Positions 55,801-64,000 of a DNA stretch of 64,000 nucleotides are shown here, piece by piece. Numbering within the stretch: the stretch's first letter is position 1; each line of letters opens with the position of its first letter. Below the pieces are notes generated by a model. The model did not search any database. It was not told where the DNA came from and saw nothing but the letters and a program-made list of their open reading frames with translations. This DNA comes from JAATFS01 sp037145635 (GTDB lineage Bacteria > Pseudomonadota > Gammaproteobacteria > Xanthomonadales > Xanthomonadaceae). Where the stretch lies: positions 496,001 through 560,000 of the forward strand of contig JBBCXB010000002.1 in the NCBI GenBank assembly GCA_037145635.1, given 5' to 3'. A program made the position numbers and the translations under genes.

Positions 55801-57162
55801 TCAGGGATCCGGGAAGTCGGGCGTCCGGGCGTCGAGACGGCGTACCGCGCCGCTGCGCGGACCGTAGCTGCCCCATCGCACCGGCAGCGCGGTGACCGTG
55901 CGCAATCGCTCCCGCCAGTCGCCGACGCCGGCGACCGGACACGGGTCGTAGCAGGGAACCGCCCGCGCCAGCCGCGCGGTCAGCGCCTGCTGGTGCGCCA
56001 GATCCGGCGCCTCCGCCGTCGGCAGGCGCCGCAGCGGCGCCGGCGCGTCCGGCTCGCGATACCCCGTGCACCAGCGCAGCCCGCCGGGCAGCGCCTCCAG
56101 CGCATCCAGATGGGAGACCAGCAGGCCGTCCAGCGGGCCGACGGTGCGCAGCGCGTAGTCCAGCAGCACCGCGTCCGGATGCCCGCGGCGGAAGCGGCCC
56201 TGCCAGCCGTGCGCCGTGTTGTGCGGCTCCGGCAGCAGGCCGTCCAGGGCCGGGTCGTGGGTGGGGAACGGGCCGGCGCCATGGCGCGTGGGATAGGTCC
56301 GCAACGCGCCGAAGTGCCGCCGCTCGCCGCCCAGCGCCAGCTCGTCGAGCACGCGCTCCACCGCCGCGGTGCCGACGCTGCTCCAGGTGGTGTGGGGATG
56401 GAAGCCCTGCCACTCGTCCAGCAGCATGCCCTGCGCGCCCTCGAACAGCACCGTGCCCGGCCGCGCCAGGCGCCGGGCCAGCGTCCCCGGCGCGGCCGCC
56501 GGCACGACCGCCAGGCAGGGCCCGATCTGCCGCAGCCAGCGCGCGCCGAGCGCCGGGTCGCGCAGCACCGCGACTTCCTGCGCGGCCGCGGCGTCCTGCG
56601 GGCCCGCGGACGCCAGCCATGGCTCCAGCTGCACGCACAGCGCGGTGCGCAAAGTCTCCAGCTTTTCCAGCGCGACGGTGCGCGACCGCAGGTCGCCATA
56701 GCGCAGCGCCGCCGCAGGATCGCGCAGCGACTGCGCCACGGTCTCGCCCACGCCCACCCCGCAGGTGCCGTGCGCCTGGGCGCCGCGCGCCCACTCGCGC
56801 AGGCGGCCGGCGGCCTGGTGATAGGGCGTGGTCACCCGGCAGCGCGCATCGATCCACAGGCGCTGCAGCGGGACCGCCACGCCCTGGCCGGCCAGCACCT
56901 GCGCCTCCACCAGCAGCGCCGAGGGATGCACCACCACCGCCTGTGACAGCACGCTGTGCACCTGCGGATCGAAGCTGCCGGCGGTGAACTGCGAGAAGGT
57001 GTGGTGGCGGCCGTCGTCGAGCACTACGTTGTGCCCGGCCTGCGCGCCGCCGTTGAAGCGCACCACGGTGTGGGCGCCGGTCTGCCGGCACAGCGCGTCG
57101 ACGAACCGCCCCTTGCCGCAGTCGCCGAAGCCCAGGCCCAGCACCGACAGGTAGTGGGTCAT
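55801..57162 (-). CDS. Divergent adenylosuccinate-synthetase (PurA) paralogue
   Basis: A 453-residue PurA-fold protein. Kept from PurA: the catalytic loop GDCGKG with D14 (GDEGKG in PurA), H44 in the AGH motif, GTCGVGVGE, FEGAQG at 240-245, and TRHGAGPFPT at about 292-301. Altered: the loop that grips aspartate and IMP (TTGRRRR in PurA) reads NTAHGWQGRFRRGHPD at 315-330, and the base-specificity TKxD reads SHLD at about 350-353. A different co-substrate or base is therefore likely. It is 19 bp downstream of a VWA gene and not near purine genes. A plain PurA role is unlikely; the genome should hold a canonical purA elsewhere. Confidence 0.8.
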   Translation of the reverse strand: MTHYLSVLGLGFGDCGKGRFVDALCRQTGAHTVVRFNGGAQAGHNVVLDDGRHHTFSQFTAGSFDPQVHSVLSQAVVVHPSALLVEAQVLAGQGVAVPLQRLWIDARCRVTTPYHQAAGRLREWARGAQAHGTCGVGVGETVAQSLRDPAAALRYGDLRSRTVALEKLETLRTALCVQLEPWLASAGPQDAAAAQEVAVLRDPALGARWLRQIGPCLAVVPAAAPGTLARRLARPGTVLFEGAQGMLLDEWQGFHPHTTWSSVGTAAVERVLDELALGGERRHFGALRTYPTRHGAGPFPTHDPALDGLLPEPHNTAHGWQGRFRRGHPDAVLLDYALRTVGPLDGLLVSHLDALEALPGGLRWCTGYREPDAPAPLRRLPTAEAPDLAHQQALTARLARAVPCYDPCPVAGVGDWRERLRTVTALPVRWGSYGPRSGAVRRLDARTPDFPDP

Positions 57163-57181
57163 GCCGCCGCCGTGCCGGCGC

Positions 57182-58153
57182 TCAGCCGAACAGCCGCTGC
57201 CACCACGCCGGGCGCGGGACGGCCGCCGCGGCCCCCGCCTGGCGCCGCGGCCGCGACGGATCCAGCACCTCGGCATAGGCCTCCAGCGCGCGCACCACCG
57301 CGCCGACGCGTGAGCGCGGCAGCCCCTTGGCCTCCATCGCGCCCGCCAGCGTCTGCAGGTCGGGGACCGCACGCTCGGTCAGCGCCACCGCCGCGGCGGC
57401 CACCGCGCAGGCGTCTTCCGGCGATTCCATGCACAGCACCTGGTCGCCGAGCAGTTCGCGCCAGCGGGCCTCGCAGCGCGCGCGGCGATGCGGGTCGGGG
57501 ATCAGGAAGAACAGGTGCCAGCGCTCCGCGGCGGCCGCGATCACTTCCTCGATCGGTATGTCCTCGTCGAGCGGTTCGCCGATCAACTGCCCGATCTGGT
57601 GGCGCGACACCGCCGGATACGGCAGCTCGTCGCCGGTCATGAACAGGTAGCCCTTCTTGCGGCGCTGGGTCCAGGCATCGGTCTCGGTGTGCTGGGCCAG
57701 CACGTAGAACGCCAGCTCGTAGCTCTCCTCGCCGGTCCCGCCGCCGCCGCCCTCCAGGTAGCTGCGGGTGAGCCACTGGTCCATCAGCTCGGCGGTGGAC
57801 TCGAACTGGCCCACCTGTAGCGGCGCCTGGTCGGAGTTTGCGTCGCCGATGGCCATGAACAGCAGCTGCGGGTCGGCGACACCGACGTCGGTGATCAGCT
57901 GCATGAAGGTCGGAAGCTCCTGCTGCGCCAGCAGCCGCGGGATGTCGCCCATGGAGCCGGTGACGTCGAGCGCGAACACCACCGGCAGCGAGTCCGGATG
58001 ATCGGCGCTGTCGCGCGATTCGCGCACCCGCAGTCCCTTCGGATCCATCAGCGGGTGCGTGCCGCGCTGGGCGAACACCTCGGTGCCCGGCCGCGCGGCG
58101 CGGTCGGAAATCAGCGCCGCGTGGGCCGCGTGCGAGTAGTTGCCATATCCCAT
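57182..58153 (-). CDS. von Willebrand factor A domain protein (TerY-like context)
   Basis: A 323-residue soluble protein. The VWA domain occupies about 55-215 with a metal-adhesion site DVTGSMGD at 63-70, where the usual DxSxS is DxTGS. SYLEGGGGGTGEESYELAFY is a Gly-rich second MIDAS loop. No signal peptide or membrane helix is visible, so it is cytoplasmic. The C-terminal third is helical and basic. It is sandwiched between a kinase-like gene (21-bp gap) and the synthetase-like gene (19-bp gap), recalling TerY-kinase pairs in tellurite/stress and conflict systems. Confidence 0.82.
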   Translation of the reverse strand: MGYGNYSHAAHAALISDRAARPGTEVFAQRGTHPLMDPKGLRVRESRDSADHPDSLPVVFALDVTGSMGDIPRLLAQQELPTFMQLITDVGVADPQLLFMAIGDANSDQAPLQVGQFESTAELMDQWLTRSYLEGGGGGTGEESYELAFYVLAQHTETDAWTQRRKKGYLFMTGDELPYPAVSRHQIGQLIGEPLDEDIPIEEVIAAAAERWHLFFLIPDPHRRARCEARWRELLGDQVLCMESPEDACAVAAAAVALTERAVPDLQTLAGAMEAKGLPRSRVGAVVRALEAYAEVLDPSRPRRQAGAAAAVPRPAWWQRLFG

Positions 58154-58174
58154 GATGGATGCTCCTGGTGAGGC

Positions 58175-59149
58175 TCAGGCGCCGTCCGGCGCCGGGTCGA
58201 AAGGAATGAAGCGGGCGGGGCCGAAGGCCTCCGCGGCCGCTTCGGTCAGTGCCTGCGCGATTGCGGCCGCGCCCTGGCGCACCGGCGCGGCCTCCGGATC
58301 GCAACAGCGCAGCAGCAGCTCGGCCAGCGGAGCCGGGGTCTGCGACCCGGTGCCGGGCAGCCCCTCGTCGCCGCCATGCAGCAGCGCACGCAGCGTCCAC
58401 GTCACGCGCACCAGCTCGCTCGCGAACGCCGCGGCCGCCCGGCGCGCGGGCGGCCGCGATGCCTGGCCCCAGCCGCACAGCAGGATGCCGTGGCCCACCG
58501 GCTCGACCAGCGCGTGCTCCGGCGCGATGTCGCCATGGACCCAGCCGTGGGCGTGCAGGAATCCCAGCAGCTCGAGCAGCCGTCGCCACATCCACACCGC
58601 GTGGCGCGGATCCAGGCCGCTACGCTGGGCACGGCGGACCTCGGCGAGGCTGCCCCACAGCCCGGGCGGATGCCGCAGCAGCAACGCCGGGCGGGCCTGG
58701 CCGCGATAGTCGGCCCGGTGCAGCCCGACCGCCAGCGGCAGCCGCGACAGGAAATAGGCGACGCCGGCGCCCTGCAGCGCCTGCAGTTGCCCGAGCACCG
58801 CGTGCTGCCGGGCCAGGGCCGCGGCGTCCTCGTCGCGGCGGGCCAGCTTGGCCAAGACGCGCCGGGCCGGTGCGCCGACGCGCTCGGCCAGCAGCACCTC
58901 GCTGTACCGGCCCTGCCCCAGCGGGCCCAGTACGCGATAGCGGTCATGGCCACAGCGCAGGTCGGCCTGCGGGTCCGCCTCGGCCTGCGCGCGGCGCTGG
59001 GCCTCGGTGAAGGACGCGCGCGCCACCGGCGGGGCCGAGGCCGGCACCACCGTCGCGCCGCAGTAGCTGCACTGCACGGTGCGCCAGCGTGCCGAGGCAG
59101 GCAGGGGAGCACCACATTGGGGACACAGCAGGGGCACCGGCGATCGCAC
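58175..59149 (-). CDS. Zinc-ribbon protein with kinase-like domain (possible pseudokinase)
   Basis: A 324-residue protein. An N-terminal zinc ribbon (C9, C12, C27, C30: CPQCG ... CSYCG) precedes a protein-kinase-like domain (about 70-300). The glycine loop GPLGQGRYSEVLLAE and a lysine in VLAKLA are present. The catalytic loop is HGDIAPEHALV: the aspartate is kept, but the Lys and Asn of HRDLKPEN are Ala and His, and DFG is replaced by CGWG. It may therefore be a pseudokinase or an atypical kinase. First gene of the kinase-VWA-synthetase operon. No PP2C phosphatase, the usual third partner in TerY-type triads, is present. Confidence 0.75.
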   Translation of the reverse strand: MRSPVPLLCPQCGAPLPASARWRTVQCSYCGATVVPASAPPVARASFTEAQRRAQAEADPQADLRCGHDRYRVLGPLGQGRYSEVLLAERVGAPARRVLAKLARRDEDAAALARQHAVLGQLQALQGAGVAYFLSRLPLAVGLHRADYRGQARPALLLRHPPGLWGSLAEVRRAQRSGLDPRHAVWMWRRLLELLGFLHAHGWVHGDIAPEHALVEPVGHGILLCGWGQASRPPARRAAAAFASELVRVTWTLRALLHGGDEGLPGTGSQTPAPLAELLLRCCDPEAAPVRQGAAAIAQALTEAAAEAFGPARFIPFDPAPDGA

Positions 59150-59204
59150 CCGCGAAGCTTAACCAAGCCGCGCCACGCGGGTAAGCCCGGCGCCGGCCAC
59201 AACG

Positions 59205-59234
59205 CAGAACGCCGGGCACAGGCCCGGCGTTCTG
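59205..59234 (-). terminator. Hairpin terminator after mdh
   Basis: CAGAACGCCGGGC (59205-59217) pairs perfectly with GCCCGGCGTTCTG (59222-59234), loop ACAG. It lies 20 bp past the mdh stop and before the kinase operon start, separating the two minus-strand units. Confidence 0.7.
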
Positions 59235-59254
59235 GAGACCACTGCAGGCCCGGA

Positions 59255-60241
59255 TCAGCCCAGCAGGTGTGCCACGCCGCCGCGCTCTTCTTCCAGCTCG
59301 GCCAGGGTCTTGTCGATGTACTTGCGGCTGAAGTCGTCGATCGGCAGGTCCTTGACCACGGTGTACTCGCCGTTGGCGGTGGTCACCGGAAAGCCGAAGA
59401 TCACGCCCTCCGGGATGCCGTAGGAACCGTCGGACGGCACGCCCATGGTCACCCACTTGCCGTTGCTGCCCAGCACCCAGTCGCGGATGTGGTCGATGGC
59501 GGCGTTGGCGGCCGAGGCGGCCGAGGACAGGCCGCGGGCCTCGATGATCGCCGCGCCGCGCTTGCCGACGGTCGGGATGAAGGTACCGGCGTTCCATTCC
59601 TGGTCGTTGATCGCCTCGCCGATGGAGGCGCCGTCGATCGTGGCGAAGCGGTAGTCCGGGTACATGGTCGGGCTGTGGTTGCCCCACACCGCCAGCTTCT
59701 CGATCCCGGCGACCGGCTTGCCGAGCTTGCTGGCGAGCTGGCTCAGGGCGCGGTTGTGGTCCAGGCGCAGCATCGCGGTGAAGTTCTTCGGGTTCAGGTC
59801 CGGCGCCGACTTCATCGCGATGTAGGCATTGGTGTTGGCCGGGTTGCCGACCACCAGCACCTTGACGTCACGCTTGGCGACCTTGTTGAGCGCGGCGCCC
59901 TGGGCGGTGAAGATCTCCGCGTTCGCCAGCAGCAGGTCCTTGCGCTCCATGCCCGGACCGCGCGGACGCGAGCCGACCAGCAGGGCGATGTCGGCGTCCT
60001 TGAACGCGACCTCGGCCTGGTCGGTGGCGACGACGCCGGCCACCAGCGGGAACGCGCAATCCTCCAGCTCCATGATCACGCCCTTGAGCGCGGCCTGGGC
60101 CTTTTCGTTCGGCAGTTCCAGCAGCTGCAGGATCACCGGCTGGTCCTTGCCCAGCATCTCGCCGGAGGCGATACGGAACAGCAGGGCATAGCCGATCTGG
60201 CCGGCGGCGCCGGTCACGGCAACACGTACGGGTGCTTTCAT
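59255..60241 (-). CDS. mdh: Malate dehydrogenase
   Basis: A 328-residue NAD malate dehydrogenase of the cytosolic-like group. VAVTGAAGQIGYALLFRIAS is the Rossmann loop; substrate arginines lie in GSRPRGPGMERKDLL; the catalytic histidine is in WGNHSPTMYPD. It interconverts malate and oxaloacetate in the citric acid cycle. A strong hairpin follows. Start ATG 60241 has GGAAACTCCC upstream. Confidence 0.95.
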   Translation of the reverse strand: MKAPVRVAVTGAAGQIGYALLFRIASGEMLGKDQPVILQLLELPNEKAQAALKGVIMELEDCAFPLVAGVVATDQAEVAFKDADIALLVGSRPRGPGMERKDLLLANAEIFTAQGAALNKVAKRDVKVLVVGNPANTNAYIAMKSAPDLNPKNFTAMLRLDHNRALSQLASKLGKPVAGIEKLAVWGNHSPTMYPDYRFATIDGASIGEAINDQEWNAGTFIPTVGKRGAAIIEARGLSSAASAANAAIDHIRDWVLGSNGKWVTMGVPSDGSYGIPEGVIFGFPVTTANGEYTVVKDLPIDDFSRKYIDKTLAELEEERGGVAHLLG

Positions 60242-60350
60242 GGGAGTTTCCTCTGCTTGGAAAGGGATGGGACGGGGTGGCGCCGCGGAGCCGGGCTCGG
60301 GCGCGCACCCGGATCGGGAGCGGCCACCCGGGCGGTGGCCGCAGGGTGCG

Positions 60351-60845
60351 TCAGGCGGCGAGGATCTTGTTCCACTCGGCGACGCGGTCGGCCTGGGCGG
60401 CCAGCACGGCGTCGGCATCGCCCTCGATGGTCACCGCGGTGATCGCATCGCCCTGGGCGACGCTGTCGACCACGTCCAGCCCTTCCAGCACCTTGCCGAA
60501 CACGGTGTGCTTGCCGTCCAGCCACGGGGTCGCCACGTGGGTGATGAAGAACTGGCTGCCGTTGGTGTTCGGGCCGGCGTTGGCCATCGACAGCACGCCG
60601 CGCTCGTGGCTCAGGCCGTTGCGGGTCTCGTCCTCGAACCGGTAGCCCGGGCCGCCGCGGCCGGAGCCCTCGGGGCAGCCACCCTGGATCATGAAGTCGG
60701 CGATGACGCGGTGGAAGCTCAGGCCGTCGTAGAAGCCGCGCTTGGCCAGGTTGACGAAGTTGGCCACCGTCAGCGGCGCCTTGTCGGGGTACAGCTCGAT
60801 CTTGATCGGGCCGCGGGCGGTATCGAAATGAGCGATGAGCGACAT
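60351..60845 (-). CDS. ppiB: Cyclophilin-type peptidyl-prolyl isomerase
   Basis: A 164-residue cytoplasmic cyclophilin without a signal peptide. FHRVIADFMIQGGCPEGSGR holds the catalytic arginine and the Gln, with SMANAGPNTNGSQFFITHV and WLDGKHTVFGKV completing the site. It speeds proline isomerisation during folding. It lies 109 bp upstream of mdh on the same strand and is divergent from typA. Confidence 0.93.
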   Translation of the reverse strand: MSLIAHFDTARGPIKIELYPDKAPLTVANFVNLAKRGFYDGLSFHRVIADFMIQGGCPEGSGRGGPGYRFEDETRNGLSHERGVLSMANAGPNTNGSQFFITHVATPWLDGKHTVFGKVLEGLDVVDSVAQGDAITAVTIEGDADAVLAAQADRVAEWNKILAA

Positions 60846-61053
60846 GGAAATCCTTGCAGGTTCTGGAGTGGTGCGTCAGCCGCATAGAATACACCCGTGC
60901 GCCGGCGCGGGCCGCGCGGCGCCCCGCCCATGCCGCCGTCCACGAAGCTGAACTGGACGCCCACACGCCGGCCCGGTGGCAAGGCCTTGAAACCGCTATA
61001 CTATTGGGCTTACCTCCCTTATCACGTCTGGCGCCAACCGGGGCCCCTTCCGC

Positions 61054-62883
<1,830 letters not shown>

Positions 62884-62898
62884 GTCGGGACCCAGTCC

Positions 62899-63384
62899 GT
62901 GACGGGCAAGCCCTACAACCCGGATCCGCACGCGCATCCGGGACTTCACCTGATCGCCTTGCTCGAGGCGGCCAAGGGCGTGCTTGCGGTACTGGCGGCC
63001 ACGGGCCTGGAAATTCTGGGCCCGTTGCCGTTGCAGCATGGCGTGAACAAGCTGATCCAGCGCTTCAACCTGGATCCGGAGCACGGCGCGCTGCCGTCGC
63101 TGCTCAAGATGATCAATCCCGACGCGGTCCACCTGGCCGCGGTGGCGATGCTGGCCTACGGCCTGCTGCACCTGGTCGAAGCCTGGGGCCTGTGGCGCGC
63201 CAAGGCCTGGGCCTCGCTGCTGGGCTGCGCCTCGGCCGCGATCTACCTGCCCTTCGACATCTACGCCATCGTCCGCCATCCCGGCTGGCCGTCGTGGAGC
63301 GTGCTGGCGATCAACCTGATCGTGGTGGGCGTGCTCGCCCGCGACCTGGTGCGCCGGCGCCTGCGGCAACGCACCCGCCGCTGA
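62899..63384 (+). CDS. DUF2127 membrane protein
   Basis: A 161-residue protein with four hydrophobic segments (about 17-42, 73-94, 101-122 and 127-146). HLIALLEAAKGVLAVLAATG followed by an inserted loop and AVAMLAYGLLHLVEAWGLWR are typical of DUF2127, a family of unknown function. GTG start at 62899, 15 bp after the typA stop, so it is probably read through from typA. Confidence 0.8.
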   Translation: MTGKPYNPDPHAHPGLHLIALLEAAKGVLAVLAATGLEILGPLPLQHGVNKLIQRFNLDPEHGALPSLLKMINPDAVHLAAVAMLAYGLLHLVEAWGLWRAKAWASLLGCASAAIYLPFDIYAIVRHPGWPSWSVLAINLIVVGVLARDLVRRRLRQRTRR

Positions 63385-63613
63385 GTCGTCCCGGGTGGCT
63401 GCCGGCCGCTCCGGCAGGCCGAGGCCGTTGCCCGGATAGCGGGTCGACCGCGCCCAAATCCCTGAAGCACTCAGTCGACGGCCTGCCCCCCTCTTTCGCC
63501 GCATGCCGAGACTTGGCAAAGTGGCGGCGTCGGGCCGGCTGCCGCACGATGCCATGCCTGCCGTTGTGTTGCCTTGGGCCGTCCGGCCCATTTCAGGATT
63601 CGGGGAAAACCAT

Positions 63614-64000
63614 ATGCGAATTACAGGTGCAGCCGCCTTGGGGGTGGCCATGCTGGTGTCTGCCTGTCTGGGGGGGTGCGGCGGTTCGACGAAGGGCGAC
63701 GGGACGGACACGCCCCGCGCCTCCGGCCACGATGGCACCGCGTCGGGCGCGCCGCGGAACCCCGCAGGGCGGCAGCGCGCGTTGCCATTCGACGCCGCGG
63801 ATGCCGGGGCGCTGGTCAGCTATACGAGCCGGACCCCTACCGGCCATGACGGCGCGTACGCCCTGTACCCGATCACCGTCAGCGAAGCGCATGCGATACG
63901 GGCCAGCGTCGAGGGCACGATGACGGTCCCCACGCCCGACGGAACCCCGCTGCGTATCGACTACGTGAGCCGGCGCGATTCCCGGCGGGGGATCTGGACC
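63614..64000 (+). CDS. Lipoprotein, likely metallopeptidase N-terminus (cut by window edge)
   Basis: 129 codons are visible, starting MRITGAAALGVAMLVSACLG. The signal ends in a lipobox-like LVSAC (cysteine 18; a second candidate is C22). The mature part contains LPFDAADAGALVSYTSRTPT, ITVSEAHAIRASVEGTMTVP and TPDGTPLRIDYVSRRDS. I recall similar wording in propeptides of xanthomonad secreted zinc proteases, so it may be the N-terminus of one, but no catalytic motif is in view. ATG 63614 is the only good start. Confidence 0.5.
   Translation, partial: MRITGAAALGVAMLVSACLGGCGGSTKGDGTDTPRASGHDGTASGAPRNPAGRQRALPFDAADAGALVSYTSRTPTGHDGAYALYPITVSEAHAIRASVEGTMTVPTPDGTPLRIDYVSRRDSRRGIWT

Noticed and set aside
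55801..57162. Canonical purA
   Set aside because: Key aspartate/IMP-loop and base-recognition residues differ and the neighbours are signalling-type genes, so it is called a paralogue.
60990..61010. TTGAAA and TATACT just before typA as a promoter
   Set aside because: The two hexamers are only 4 bp apart, far from the 16-18 bp needed; TATACT alone may still be a -10.

Overview
This 64 kb window is high-GC chromosomal DNA (about 70% G+C by eye) from a gammaproteobacterium. The gene content points to the Xanthomonadaceae/Lysobacteraceae (Lysobacter, Luteimonas, Xanthomonas, Pseudoxanthomonas and relatives). Clues are the phoB-phoR-ppk-ppx order, a short NAD-type isocitrate dehydrogenase, an S46 dipeptidyl-peptidase, an M72-like secreted metallopeptidase, a TorF-type porin, and intergenic arrays of the 7-mer CGGGATT. 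The family call is inference from recall; no database search was made.

Layout. 1-2.5 kb: start of trigger factor (cut by the left edge), tRNA-Leu, a MarR regulator and a CPBP membrane protease. 2.6-5.8 kb: a decayed integrative element. A ~102-bp direct repeat (the 3' part of tRNA-Lys plus its terminator) flanks wrecks of a HicA toxin, two DNA methyltransferase tails and a tyrosine integrase, around two AT-richer genes for exported proteins of unknown function. 5.7-6.2 kb: a tRNA Pro-Arg-His-Lys operon on the minus strand with a recognisable promoter. 6.3-11 kb: Bax-inhibitor-like protein, isocitrate dehydrogenase, an AhpD-like protein with glutaredoxin, and BepA. 11-17 kb: the phosphate/polyphosphate block phoB-phoR-ppk-ppx with a Pho box. 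17-20 kb: glycosyltransferase, PAP2 phosphatase and LpxH (envelope lipid work).

20-28.8 kb, all minus strand: a lipoprotein, an M72-like peptidase, then a long run phosphatase - membrane protein - folC - SPOR protein - cvpA - purF - DUF455. 28.9-38.3 kb: S46 peptidase, Tat-exported phospholipase C, TonB receptor, threonine dehydrogenase (tdh) and TorF porin. 38.4-44.2 kb: sulfate importer sbp-cysT-cysW-cysA, then kbl, the partner of tdh, which is unusually separated from it. 44-54 kb: RNA pseudouridine synthase, an exported protein, OmpA, FadH, a cell-wall hydrolase, GST, a suppressor-of-fused protein and PrpE.

54.5-59.2 kb is the most unusual accessory block. A zinc-ribbon kinase-like protein, a von Willebrand factor A protein and a divergent adenylosuccinate-synthetase paralogue form a tight operon, followed by an SPFH/SHOCT protein. 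The synthetase keeps the phosphoryl-transfer core but has altered aspartate and base-recognition loops, and the kinase lacks several canonical catalytic residues. This is the best candidate here for an undescribed system. 59-64 kb: malate dehydrogenase, cyclophilin, TypA/BipA, a DUF2127 protein and a lipoprotein cut by the right edge.
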